This document shows, piece by piece, positions 7,509 through 17,748 of a stretch of DNA of 64,000 bases; the first letter of the stretch is position 1, and each line of letters opens with the position of its first letter. The stretch spans positions 45,153-109,152 of the forward strand of contig NZ_LWHQ01000023.1 of assembly GCF_001653715.1 (NCBI RefSeq), written 5' to 3'. The stretch comes from Methylobacterium platani (GTDB lineage: Bacteria; Pseudomonadota; Alphaproteobacteria; Rhizobiales; Beijerinckiaceae). The notes below the pieces were generated by a model, which saw only the letters and a program-made list of their open reading frames with translations, was not told the DNA's origin and did not search any database. The position numbers were made by a program, and so were the translations under genes.

Positions 7509-10500
7509 TCAGCGGTCCATGCGTGCGGACGGGGGGGCGTTGGGGTCGCCGCCGCCGGCGCCGAACAGCTTGCGCAGGAAGCCCGGGGCGATCGCCGAGA
7601 GCGGGTTGACGCTGATGTTGGGGGCGCTCATCGCGCCGGCGACCCGGAAGTTGATGCCGAACAGGCCCTCGTTGTGACCGCCGCCCAGCAGCGGGCCGAA
7701 GATCGGCACCTGCGAGACCACGTTGTTGAGGCCGTAGAGCGGCACGAAGGTGCCCGAGACGTCGGTGCGGTCCTTGCCGGTGTCGATCCAGCCGCCGAGC
7801 GTGAAGCCCATCGCCGGGCCGGAGATCGCGGCCTCCGCGAAGGCGATGCGGGTGCCGTTGCGCTGGAAGGCGGCGCGCAGGCGGTCGAAGCCGACGTCGT
7901 TGGCATCGCTGCGCCGGTCCTCGGTCTCGCCCTGGGCCAGGATCCGCCCGAGGGCCGGCTCGTTGCGTAAGGCGAAGGAGCGGACCTGCACCAGGCCCGA
8001 TTGCGGCCCGTCGTTCATCGTCATCTGCAGCGACAGGAACCCGCCCTGCATGCGCTTGTAGATGTCGAGGAAGCGCAGGGCCGCCCCGGCATCGCTGGTC
8101 TCGGCGTTGAGCACGGGCGGGGTCGAGCGGTCGGGCTTGGCCACCTCCAGGCTGACCCCGGCGGAGCGCAGGCGGCCCTGGATCCGGGCCTGGCGCAGGT
8201 CGTCGCCGCGCAGGGACAGCTTGAGGGTGGCGTTGGTCAGCGCCTCCTCGTTGAAGCCGGTCAGGATCGCGAAGCTCAGGTCGGCCTCGACGTCGCGCGG
8301 GGTGGCGTCCTTGCCGCCCTTGCGCGGCGGCGCGGTGAGCGCGCGCAGGAACGGCCGCGCGTCGGCGACGCCGCCCTTGGCGCTGACCCGGTAGCCGTTG
8401 GCGCCCGAGCGCTCGACCCGGGCGCGGATGTCGTCGCCGGGGGAGAGCTTGAGGCTGGTGAGGTCGGCCGATTCGAAGCCGCCCTCGGCGTTGAGCACGG
8501 CGCTGCCGCGCAGCTGCACCGGCCCGGAATCGAGCGCGATGTCGCGCAGGTCGCTGCCCTGGCCGGTCTCGGTGAGGGAGAGCGTGAGGCGGCCGGGCTT
8601 GCCGGCGGGCTTGGTCCAGCCCGGCAGGAGGCCGTCGACGCTCGCCCGGGCGAGATCGGCCTCGACCCGGATCGGGGCCTTGCCCGGCCGGCCGACCGGC
8701 ACGACGAAGCGGGCGCTCACCGGCCCGGCGAGGGCCGGCGCCGTCGGCAGGCCCTTCCGGGCGCGCGCCGCGTCGTCGAGGGTCATGGTCACCAGGGCCT
8801 CGCCCGGCGCGCCGGCCTTCGCCTGGTGCAGGTCGACGGTGAGCGGCGCCCCGGCGAGCCGCCCGTCGCCCTTCAGGCTGAAGCCGCTGCGGTCGTAGGC
8901 GACCGCGAAGCGGCCGTTCTCGAGCTTCTCCTTGCCGACCAGGCGGTCGGCCGCGATGTCGGTGAGGCTGCCGCTCAAGGTCACCGGCAGGTCGGCGATG
9001 TCGGGCACCGCCTCGAGGGAGAGGGGGAAGTCGATGCGCAGGTCGGCCTGGCCCCGCAGGGTGGCCGGATCGAGCTCGGTGCCCGAGAGCGAGCGGAACA
9101 GCTTGGTCTGGAGCAGGGAGGCGAGCGCGTCGGCGCCGCCGGTGAGCCGCAGCCCGATCTGCGCCGTGACGTCGTGCGGCACCGCGTCCTTGATGACGAA
9201 GGAACCGTCCTGGAGGGTGAGCGCCCGCCCGTCCGGCATCCGGATCTCGGCATTCGCCCCGCGGATCGTCGTGTTGCGCCCGGTGACGAGCCCGGAGACC
9301 CGGGCGCGGGAGAGCGGCGGCGCGTCGGGGGAGATCTGCAGCGCCCCGTCGCCGATCGCGAAGGCGATCCGGACCGCCTGGTCGGGCACCGGCTCGCCGC
9401 GCGCGGCCGCGGCGAACTCGGCCATGCTCATGTCGACCACGATGTCGAGGCTGTCGAGCCGGCCGGCCCGCAGGTTGTCGACGAGGTAGGTGCGGATCGG
9501 CGGCGCGACGTTCTCCGGCCACAGCCGCAGGGCGGCGCGGCCGTCGGTGCGCTCGGCGGTGATGCGCAGGGTCAGGCCGCCCTCGTCGGCCCGCGTGCCG
9601 AGCGTGCCGCTGATCGTGCCGCGTACCGCATCGCCCGCGAGCGCGAGGCGGTCGATCTGCACGCCGTCGTCGCGGCCCGAGAGACGGGCGTCGATCGTCG
9701 CGATCCTGACCGGCGCGTCGCCGGGGGCGGCCCCGCGCAGCACCGCGTCCTTGCCCGCGAGCGTCGCGGTCCAGCCGGCGCCGGGGCCGTCGGGCCCCGC
9801 CACCCACTCGCCGGCGAGGCGCACGCGGTTGCCCGCGCCGCGGTAATCGAGGGACGCGACCGTGAGCGCCCGGCGGGTCTCGTCCCACGCGGCGTCGACC
9901 GTCACCGCCTCGATCGTCACCGGGTTGAAATCCTTCTCCTCGATCAGGAGGTTGCCCTCGCTGGTGGCGAGGTGGAGTTTCATCCCGTCGAGGCGCGCGC
10001 CGTGCATCGCCACCTGGGCCCGGCCGGAGAGCTTCAGGTCGGTGGTCAGCGGCAGGCGCGACTGGCCGGTGAGCAGCAGCAGGTCCGGGGCCGGCAGGTC
10101 GTCGAGGGTGAGCACGCCGTGGCGGGCGCCGTCGGGCCCCTGCTCGACGTCGCCGCCGAAGCGCCAGGGCCCGTGCGGGCCGACGATCCGCATCTCGAAC
10201 ACCCGGGCGGGCCGGGTCGCGTCGCGGGCGAACAACCCGTCGACCCGGGGGAAGACCACGCGCTCGGCGCCGGATTCGTCGAGCAGGGTCAGGCGGGCAT
10301 TGGTCAGGCGGGCCCGGTCGAGGCTGCCGATCACCCCCGACGGATCGAGCACCACGCCGAGGATCGACGCCACCGTGGCGGAGACCGGCGAGACGGTGCC
10401 GCGGGCGGCCGCCACCGCCGGCGGGGTGTGGGGCTTGGCGTCGGCGGGGTCGGCCGAGGCCGCGAAGGCGATCGAGCCGTCGTGGTGCAGGAGGGCGCGC

Positions 10501-11075
10501 AGCTGCAGGTCGCGGAACTCGACCGAGCGGGCCTGGACCGACAGGCCGAGGAGCGACCACAGGTCGATGGCGACCACCGCGAGGGGCGCCCGCACCACGA
10601 GGTCGCCCTCCGGGTTGCGGATGTCGAGCCCGCTGGTGCGCAAGGCCAGCGCGCCGTCGCGGTCGATCTCGATGGCGCTGTCGTGCAGGTCCACGCTCCA
10701 GCCCGGGCCGAGGCGCTCGGCGATGCCCGCCGCCACCCGCGGCTCGAGCCAGGCGAAGCTCACCGGGCCGCTCGCCAGGCGCAGGTAGGCGAGGCCGAGC
10801 CCGACGGCGAGGAGCAGGACGGCCGCGAGCTTGAGCCACAGCACGCCGCGCAGGCAGGTCCGCAGCAGCGACCGGGGGGCGGCCTTGATCCGCGCGGCGC
10901 ACGGCTCCGGTCCCTCGAGCGCGCGGCCCGGCAGGGTTCCTTGCGCCCGCTCGATGCCGGGATCCATGACGGGATCCAGGCCTGGTGTCGCTCGGTCCGT
11001 CGTCACGCGCGCGTCGCCACTCCGGGCGCCCGGCCGGGCGCCGCCTTCGGGGCCTTCCCCGGGCGTGGCGGTCAC
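7509..11075 (-). CDS. Large AsmA/YhdP-like protein (DUF3971 and AsmA C-terminal type), probable envelope lipid-transfer factor
   Basis: Up to 1188 aa from GTG 11075; an ATG near 10967 is an alternative, so the start is uncertain. A cytoplasmic N-tail rich in Gly/Pro/Arg precedes one membrane helix (WLKLAAVLLLAVGLGLAYL, about residues 80-98). About 1,000 residues of repeating beta-rich periplasmic sequence follow, with the C-terminal signature VAGAMSAPNISVNPLSAIAP near the end. AsmA-like proteins of this size are thought to bridge inner and outer membranes and move phospholipid. It is monocistronic, next to tRNA-Gly. Confidence 0.8.
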   Translation of the reverse strand: MTATPGEGPEGGARPGARSGDARVTTDRATPGLDPVMDPGIERAQGTLPGRALEGPEPCAARIKAAPRSLLRTCLRGVLWLKLAAVLLLAVGLGLAYLRLASGPVSFAWLEPRVAAGIAERLGPGWSVDLHDSAIEIDRDGALALRTSGLDIRNPEGDLVVRAPLAVVAIDLWSLLGLSVQARSVEFRDLQLRALLHHDGSIAFAASADPADAKPHTPPAVAAARGTVSPVSATVASILGVVLDPSGVIGSLDRARLTNARLTLLDESGAERVVFPRVDGLFARDATRPARVFEMRIVGPHGPWRFGGDVEQGPDGARHGVLTLDDLPAPDLLLLTGQSRLPLTTDLKLSGRAQVAMHGARLDGMKLHLATSEGNLLIEEKDFNPVTIEAVTVDAAWDETRRALTVASLDYRGAGNRVRLAGEWVAGPDGPGAGWTATLAGKDAVLRGAAPGDAPVRIATIDARLSGRDDGVQIDRLALAGDAVRGTISGTLGTRADEGGLTLRITAERTDGRAALRLWPENVAPPIRTYLVDNLRAGRLDSLDIVVDMSMAEFAAAARGEPVPDQAVRIAFAIGDGALQISPDAPPLSRARVSGLVTGRNTTIRGANAEIRMPDGRALTLQDGSFVIKDAVPHDVTAQIGLRLTGGADALASLLQTKLFRSLSGTELDPATLRGQADLRIDFPLSLEAVPDIADLPVTLSGSLTDIAADRLVGKEKLENGRFAVAYDRSGFSLKGDGRLAGAPLTVDLHQAKAGAPGEALVTMTLDDAARARKGLPTAPALAGPVSARFVVPVGRPGKAPIRVEADLARASVDGLLPGWTKPAGKPGRLTLSLTETGQGSDLRDIALDSGPVQLRGSAVLNAEGGFESADLTSLKLSPGDDIRARVERSGANGYRVSAKGGVADARPFLRALTAPPRKGGKDATPRDVEADLSFAILTGFNEEALTNATLKLSLRGDDLRQARIQGRLRSAGVSLEVAKPDRSTPPVLNAETSDAGAALRFLDIYKRMQGGFLSLQMTMNDGPQSGLVQVRSFALRNEPALGRILAQGETEDRRSDANDVGFDRLRAAFQRNGTRIAFAEAAISGPAMGFTLGGWIDTGKDRTDVSGTFVPLYGLNNVVSQVPIFGPLLGGGHNEGLFGINFRVAGAMSAPNISVNPLSAIAPGFLRKLFGAGGGDPNAPPSARMDR

Positions 11076-11230
11076 GCTCCGGAGCTCGCGGCCCCCGCCG
11101 ATGATTGCCCGATCCGGTGACCGGAGGGTAACGTCCTGCCGCTAAGCGATCGGGCGGTGCGCCCAGGGCCCCTTCCCTACCGGGGTCCTCCCCCAGAGGC
11201 ACACCATCAATCGGCCGAAAGGAAGGCACG

Positions 11231-11695
11231 ATGGCGCTGAACCCGGGCGACCCCGCCCCCGACTTCTCCCTGCCGGCGACCGGCGGCGAGACCCTGAGCC
11301 TCGCCGGCCTCGAGGGCCGCAAGGCCGTGCTGTATTTCTACCCGAAGGACGATACCAGCGGCTGCACGCTGGAGGCCCAGGCCTTCAACGGGCTCGCGCA
11401 GGCCTTCGCAGAGGCCGACACCGCCGTGATCGGCGTCTCGCCCGACCCGATGAAGAGCCACGACAAGTTCCGGGAGAAGTACGGCCTCGCCTTCCCGCTG
11501 GCCTCCGACGAGACCAAGGCGATGCTCGAGGCCTACGGCGTCTGGGTCGAGAAGAGCATGTACGGCCGCAAGTACATGGGCGTCGAGCGCACCACGGTCC
11601 TGATCGATCGCGACGGGACGATCGCGAAGGTCTGGCCGAAGGTGAAGGTACCGGGCCACGCCGAGGCGGTGCTGGAGGCGGCGCGGGCGCTGTAG
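11231..11695 (+). CDS. bcp: Thioredoxin-dependent thiol peroxidase (Bcp/PrxQ-type peroxiredoxin)
   Basis: 154 aa, the normal Bcp length. YFYPKDDTSGCTLEA contains the peroxidatic Cys45 with Thr42 and the conserved acidic residue after it. The resolving Cys of E. coli Bcp (Cys50) is Gln here, so catalysis would follow a 1-Cys or alternative-resolving scheme. It reduces H2O2 and organic hydroperoxides in the cytoplasm using thioredoxin or another thiol donor. Start is supported by GAAAGGAAGG just upstream. Monocistronic, followed by a tandem repeat. Confidence 0.9.
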   Translation: MALNPGDPAPDFSLPATGGETLSLAGLEGRKAVLYFYPKDDTSGCTLEAQAFNGLAQAFAEADTAVIGVSPDPMKSHDKFREKYGLAFPLASDETKAMLEAYGVWVEKSMYGRKYMGVERTTVLIDRDGTIAKVWPKVKVPGHAEAVLEAARAL

Positions 11696-12005
11696 TTCGT
11701 CCCCTCGCCAGATCCGTCCCTGGCCAGATCCGTCCCCTCGCCAGATCCGTCCCCTCGCCCGGCGCCGTCGGCCCGGCCGATCCGCCGGCTCCCTTCGTCG
11801 TTCCGGGACCCGTCGCAGACGGGACCCGGCATGACGCAGTGGATGGGACGTGCCGCCGCGCCGGTCGACCGGGCTGACCATGGACGCCGTCGGCGCGCCG
11901 GCGCGGGATCGCGAGCCTCGTCCTGAGGCACCCGCGTCACATCCGCCCTTGAAACATCCTTAACCTTAACCGGCGACGGTCCGATCAGGTTACCGGACCG
12001 TCCCG
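11696..12005. other. Intergenic stretch with a tandem repeat and an R3-like palindrome
   Basis: No gene seen. 11698-11759 holds about 3.7 copies of a 17-bp unit (CGTCCCCTCGCCAGATC; copy 2 is one base shorter). 11798-11834 is a palindrome resembling family R3 (GGGACCCGTC-GCA-GACGGGACCC). 11957-11969 contains TTAACC twice in tandem, 37 bp before the M23 peptidase gene, which may be part of its promoter. Confidence 0.6.
11698..11759. repeat. 17-bp tandem repeat, about 3.7 units
   Basis: Units at 11698-11714, 11715-11730, 11731-11747 and partial 11748-11759 read CGTCCCCTCGCCAGATC with one deletion/substitution in unit 2. There are no spacers, so it is not a CRISPR. It starts at the bcp stop codon. 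Confidence 0.8.
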
Positions 12006-13253
12006 ATGCGCCCCTCCCGTCTCTCGTCCTTCGCCGCCTCGCTCCTGCCGCCCGCGCGCCCGTCCGGCGGGCCGGACCGGATATGGGTGGTGCGGCGCAG
12101 GACCCTGGCGATCGCGGCCGCCGCCTTCGGGGCACTGTCGCTCTGGGCCAGCGCGGCGACCTGGTTCATCGTCTTCCGCGACGAGGCGCTCGCCCGGTTC
12201 ATGGAGCGCCAGGGCGCGATGCAATACGCCTACGAGGAGCGCATCAGCGCCCTGCGGGCCCGGCTCGACCGGGTGGCGACACAGAAGCTCCTGGAACAGG
12301 ACGGCGTCGAGACCCGCCTCGCCGACCTCGCCGGTCGCCAGGTCGCACTCGAGAGCCGCCAGGCGATGCTCGCGGGCCTCGCCGAGATGGCCGGCGGCGC
12401 GACGGGCGAGGACGGGCAGCCACTCTCCGGCGCCTGGACGGCCCGCGAGGCCAGGACCCCGCCGGTCGCGCCCGCGCCGCCGGTACCGACGCCCGAATCC
12501 CTGGGATTGCGCACCGAGGCCGATGCGCCCGCCCTGTCCCCCTCTCTCTCCCCCTCGATGACGACCCGGATGGCGATGCTGGAGCACAGCCTCGACGGGT
12601 TCGAGGCGCGCCAGAGCCTCGCGGTCGGGCGCCTCGCCGCCGGCGGCCGCAGCGAGGCGGCGCGCCTGCGCGGGGTGATGGCCGAGACCGGCCTCGACGC
12701 GCGACGCTTCGCCGCCGCCCGCTCCGGCGGGATCGGCGGCCCGCTCGTGCCGGCCGGATCGGGCCCGTTCGAGACCGCCGTGCTGCAGGCGCAGCGCGAC
12801 CTCGGCGAGCGCGACTCCTTGCGGCGGATCGTCGGCGCGATGCCGCTGCGGCGGCCGATCGCTGTCGATGGTGGGCTGTCGAGCACCTTCGGCTACCGGG
12901 CCGATCCGTTCACCCGCGGCCTCGCGCTGCATACCGGCATCGACCTGCGCTCGGAATACGGCGCTCCGGCGCGGGCGACCGCCGCCGGGACGGTGACGCA
13001 GGCCGATTACGCGGGCGGCTACGGCAACATGGTCGAGATCGATCACGGCCACGGCCTGGCGACGCGCTACGCCCATCTCTCGGCGATCACGGTGACGCCC
13101 GGCCAGGTGGTGGCGGCGGGCCAGATGGTCGGCCGGGTCGGCTCGACCGGCCGCTCGACCGGCACCCACCTGCATTACGAGACCCGCATCGACGGCGAGC
13201 CGGTCGATCCGCAGCGCTTCCTGCGGGCGGGCGCCCGTCTGGCGGCGCGCTGA
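12006..13253 (+). CDS. M23-family murein endopeptidase with membrane anchor and coiled coil
   Basis: 415 aa. One membrane helix (about residues 36-58, LAIAAAAFGALSLWASAATW) is followed by a predicted periplasmic coiled coil (about 65-120), a proline-rich linker and a C-terminal LytM/M23 domain. Zinc-site motifs HTGIDLR and THLHYE and the substrate-cleft HGHGLATRYAHLS are intact, so it should cleave peptidoglycan cross-links. Anchored coiled-coil M23 proteins act in growth or division-site remodelling. No neighbour suggests a partner. A tandem TTAACC motif lies just upstream. Confidence 0.9.
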   Translation: MRPSRLSSFAASLLPPARPSGGPDRIWVVRRRTLAIAAAAFGALSLWASAATWFIVFRDEALARFMERQGAMQYAYEERISALRARLDRVATQKLLEQDGVETRLADLAGRQVALESRQAMLAGLAEMAGGATGEDGQPLSGAWTAREARTPPVAPAPPVPTPESLGLRTEADAPALSPSLSPSMTTRMAMLEHSLDGFEARQSLAVGRLAAGGRSEAARLRGVMAETGLDARRFAAARSGGIGGPLVPAGSGPFETAVLQAQRDLGERDSLRRIVGAMPLRRPIAVDGGLSSTFGYRADPFTRGLALHTGIDLRSEYGAPARATAAGTVTQADYAGGYGNMVEIDHGHGLATRYAHLSAITVTPGQVVAAGQMVGRVGSTGRSTGTHLHYETRIDGEPVDPQRFLRAGARLAAR

Positions 13254-13270
13254 GCGCCCCCGCCCGTCCG

Positions 13271-13513
13271 CTAACCCTCGGCCGTGCCGGCCGACGTGTC
13301 GACCAACGTCCTGACCGAAGCCTTGCCCGGCGCCGGGGTCGCCGCCGGTGCCTCGGGCAGCGCCTCCGCCGCGTCGCGCCGGCTGTCCTGCTCGGCCCGC
13401 AGCTCGCGCTCGGCGAGCAGCCAGAACTGGATCTCGTAGCCGTCCGGACGGTGGTTGCGTTCCCAGATGTCGTAGGCGCGGGCCCGGATCGCCGCCAGGG
13501 GTATCTCACGCAT
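13271..13513 (-). CDS. DUF2934 small protein
   Basis: 80 aa. MREIPLAAIRARAYDIWERN, then HRPDGYEIQFWLLAERELRA, matches the short DUF2934 motif (R-A-Y-x-I-W-E-R ... W-x-x-A-E-x-E-L) common in alphaproteobacteria. A Pro/Ala-rich tail follows. Function unknown. It converges on the M23 gene with a 17-bp gap and lies 164 bp downstream of pyrG. The ATG at 13513 begins the conserved block; a longer frame through pyrG is an artefact. Confidence 0.75.
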   Translation of the reverse strand: MREIPLAAIRARAYDIWERNHRPDGYEIQFWLLAERELRAEQDSRRDAAEALPEAPAATPAPGKASVRTLVDTSAGTAEG

Positions 13514-13677
13514 CACGAACCATGCCTCTTCCCACGCCCCCGCGCCGTGCCGGACCGGCACGATGGGGTTCCTATACCGTGGGTCGGTATCGCTGTCGCG
13601 ACGGAACGGCGGCCTTCGCCGCCGTCCGGGTCGATTTTCGTAACCTATGTTGGTCCGGGCGCACCCGGACGCGCGGA

Positions 13678-15393
<1,716 letters not shown>

Positions 15394-15443
15394 TCACAGG
15401 ATTTTTCGGAAAGCGAGGGGCGGCGCGCAGGCGCCGCCGGTCG

Positions 15444-15872
15444 TCAGCGCGATTGCGGCGCCGCGGGAGCGGCCGGGGCGGCGGGCGCCGCCGGAGCGGG
15501 CGCCGCGGGAGTCTGGGTCGCAGGCGTCTGGCCCGCGGGCGCGTCGCCCTGCTGCTGGCGCAGCTGGTCGAGGACGTTGCCGGCCGGCGCGGTCTGGCCC
15601 GCCGGGGCCTTGGTGCCGGCGCCGTCGAAGATCGAGCGCGGGCCCGCGCCCCGGTGCGACATGATGGCCAGGACCATGCTGGTGGCGAAGAACAGCGCCG
15701 CCAGGATCGCGGTGGCGCGGGTCAGCGCGTTGGCCTGGCCGCGGCCGGTCATGAAGCCCTGCGTGCCGCCCCCGCCGCCGAGGCCGAGGCCGCCCTCGGA
15801 GCGCTGCAGCAGCACCACGCCGATCAGGGCGAGGACGATGATCAGGTGGACGACGATCAGAACGGTCTGCAT
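15444..15872 (-). CDS. secG: Preprotein translocase subunit SecG
   Basis: 142 aa. Two membrane helices, VLIVVHLIIVLALIGVVLL (about 4-22) and ATAILAALFFATSMVLAIM (about 52-70), flank the conserved loop [12 protein letters not shown]. The C-terminal 60 residues are Ala/Pro/Gln-rich, a common tail in this group. SecG assists SecYE and SecA in export across the inner membrane. It lies upstream of pyrG. The tpiA gene often found before secG is absent; instead a nested repeat element follows. Confidence 0.95.
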   Translation of the reverse strand: MQTVLIVVHLIIVLALIGVVLLQRSEGGLGLGGGGGTQGFMTGRGQANALTRATAILAALFFATSMVLAIMSHRGAGPRSIFDGAGTKAPAGQTAPAGNVLDQLRQQQGDAPAGQTPATQTPAAPAPAAPAAPAAPAAPQSR

Positions 15873-16310
15873 CGGGCTTCCGGGCCGGTCCTCATCGGAC
15901 CGCCAACGTGGCAACGGCCGGCACGCGGGGCGCGTCCGGACCTCCAATTCCGGGCGCTCCTATACGAGAAGCGCGCCGGAGCCAAGGGTGATGGGTGGAA
16001 TGAAGACAGAGAAGACGCGGCCGGGCGCGCGGTACACCCCCCTCCTCTGCGAGGGAGGGCTGTCCGAGGAAAAGAAGGGCGCGTCTCCCCTCTCCCGTGT
16101 GGGAGAGGGGCCGGGGGTGAGGGTGGCTCGGCTTCCGCAATGACCCTGAACCGTCGAGCTGCCAGCATCACGCTCTGCGCTTTACACGGAAGCGCGCCAC
16201 CCTCACCCCTACCCCTCTCCCACACGGGAGAGGGGATCCCGCGCTTGATTTTCAAAGGAATTTTCCCCGGACAGCCCTGCGCAGAGGGGGGAGGGTTCGG
16301 CCGTGTCGCC
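15873..16310. other. Intergenic region filled by a nested repeat element
   Basis: No gene between secG and dihydroorotase. 16036-16297 is a pair of outer inverted arms (family R2) enclosing a complete R1 hairpin element. The first 150 bp upstream of secG presumably carry its promoter, but I could not identify one securely. Confidence 0.7.
16036..16297. repeat. R2 inverted repeat with an R1 element nested inside
   Basis: Left outer arm 16036-16073 contains CTCTGCGAGGGAGGGCTGTC. Right outer arm 16261-16297 contains GACAGCCCTGCGCAGAGG, its near reverse complement. Inside, 16087-16126 and 16197-16235 form the R1 pair (CTCTCCCGTGTGGGAGAG in both, plus CCGGGGGTGAGGGTG against CACCCTCACCCCTA). The arrangement implies R1 inserted into a pre-existing R2 copy. 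Confidence 0.75.
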
Positions 16311-17651
16311 TCACCCCCGCGCCGGGAACCCCTCCTCGAACCGCACCGCCTCGCCCCGCGACGGCTCGGTGAGGGCGCCTTCCCACATCACCGCCTGCCC
16401 ACGGACCACGGTGCCGACAGGCCAGCCCGTGACCTCGCGGCCGTCATGGGGGGTCCAGCCGCATTTCGAGGCGATCCAGGCATTGGTGATGGTCTCGCGG
16501 CGCTTGAGATCGACCACGGTCACGTCGGCGTCGTAGCCCACCGCCAGCCGCCCCTTGCGGGCGATGCCGAAGATGCGCTTCGGGCCGGCGCTGGTCAGGT
16601 CGACGAAGCGTTGCAGCGAGAGCCGGCCCGCCGCGACGTGGTCGAGCATCACCGGCACCAGGGTCTGCACGCCGGTCATGCCGGAGGGCGAATCGGGATA
16701 GGCCTTCCGCTTCTCCTCCAGCGTGTGCGGCGCGTGGTCGGAGCCGAGCACGTCGGCGACGCCCTGCGACAGGCCCCACCACAGCCCGTCGCGGTGGTCG
16801 GCGCCCCGCACCGGCGGGTTCATCTGCACCAGGGTGCCGAGGCGGGCATAGGCCTCATCGCCGTCGAGCGTCAGGTGATGGGGCGTCAGCTCGCAGGTGG
16901 CGACGTCCTTGTGCTGGCTGAGGTAGCGCATCTCCTCCTTGGTCGAGATGTGCAGGATGTGGATGCGCGCCCCCGTCTCGCGGGCGATGCGCACCAGACG
17001 CTCGGTCGCCTTCAGCGCCGCCTCCGGCGAGCGCCAGACCGGGTGCGACGACGGATCGCCCGGCACCCGCAGGCCCTTGCGGTCGCGCAGCATCGCCTCG
17101 TCCTCGGCGTGGAAGGCCGAGCGGCGGCGGGTGCGCTTGAGGATCTCGGTGATGCCGGCATCGTCCTCGACGAGGAGCGAGCCGGTGGAGGAGCCGATGA
17201 ACACCTTGATGCCGGCCGCGCCCGGCAGGCGCTCGAGCTCAGCGACGTCCCGGGCGTTCTCGTGCGTGCCGCCGACCCAGAAGGCGAAGTCGCAGTGCAT
17301 CCGGTGATGGGCGCGCTTCAGCTTGTCGTCGAGGGCGTCCGGATCGGTCGTCTGCGGCACGGTGTTGGGCATCTCGAACACCGTGGTGACGCCGCCCATC
17401 ACGGCGGCGCGGGAGCCTGTCTCCAGGTCCTCCTTGTGGTCGAGGCCCGGCTCGCGGAAATGGACCTGGCTGTCGATCACGCCGGGCAGGAGATGGAGGC
17501 CGCGGCAATCGAGGGTGCGGCCGGCGTCAGCCCGCGACAGGTCGCCGATCGCGGCGACGCGCCCGGCCGTCACGCCGATATCGGCCAGTCCCTCGCCGTC
17601 GTGGTTGACCACGGTGCCGCCGCGCAGGAGGAGGTCGAAGCTCTGGCTCAT
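16311..17651 (-). CDS. pyrC: Dihydroorotase, class I, with Gln in place of the first metal-site His
   Basis: 446 aa. Amidohydrolase fold: GVIDSQVHFREPG near the start, GIKVFIGSSTGS with the lysine that is carboxylated in this family, AFHAEDE, HILHISTKEE and GSDHAPHTLEEK. These are the ligands for a binuclear zinc site, except that D-x-H-x-H reads D60-S-Q62-V-H64. It would catalyse dihydroorotate ring formation in pyrimidine synthesis. I recall the Gln form in other Rhizobiales enzymes, so it may be a lineage type; hydantoinase-like activity is a less likely alternative. ATG 17651 gives the standard N-terminus. Confidence 0.88.
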   Translation of the reverse strand: MSQSFDLLLRGGTVVNHDGEGLADIGVTAGRVAAIGDLSRADAGRTLDCRGLHLLPGVIDSQVHFREPGLDHKEDLETGSRAAVMGGVTTVFEMPNTVPQTTDPDALDDKLKRAHHRMHCDFAFWVGGTHENARDVAELERLPGAAGIKVFIGSSTGSLLVEDDAGITEILKRTRRRSAFHAEDEAMLRDRKGLRVPGDPSSHPVWRSPEAALKATERLVRIARETGARIHILHISTKEEMRYLSQHKDVATCELTPHHLTLDGDEAYARLGTLVQMNPPVRGADHRDGLWWGLSQGVADVLGSDHAPHTLEEKRKAYPDSPSGMTGVQTLVPVMLDHVAAGRLSLQRFVDLTSAGPKRIFGIARKGRLAVGYDADVTVVDLKRRETITNAWIASKCGWTPHDGREVTGWPVGTVVRGQAVMWEGALTEPSRGEAVRFEEGFPARG

Positions 17652-17748
17652 CGTCGGGGTTCCCCTCGTCCACCCGCGCACCGCGATTGAGGGCCGGGCG
17701 CAGGCGGCTTATGTCACACCCGCCCGCGGTTCAAGCAAAGGACCCCCG

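Noticed and set aside
7144..11322. Very long open frames in other frames over the AsmA-like gene on both strands
   Set aside because: They are Arg/Pro/Gly-rich and lack domains or plausible starts. High GC at third codon positions opens such frames opposite and beside real genes.
11698..11759. Possible small CRISPR array
   Set aside because: Units are 17 bp with no spacers and there is no cas gene; simple tandem repeat.
11957..11969. Tandem TTAACC as a CtrA site upstream of the M23 gene
   Set aside because: Spacing is TTAA-N2-TTAA, not the N7 required; kept only as a possible promoter component.
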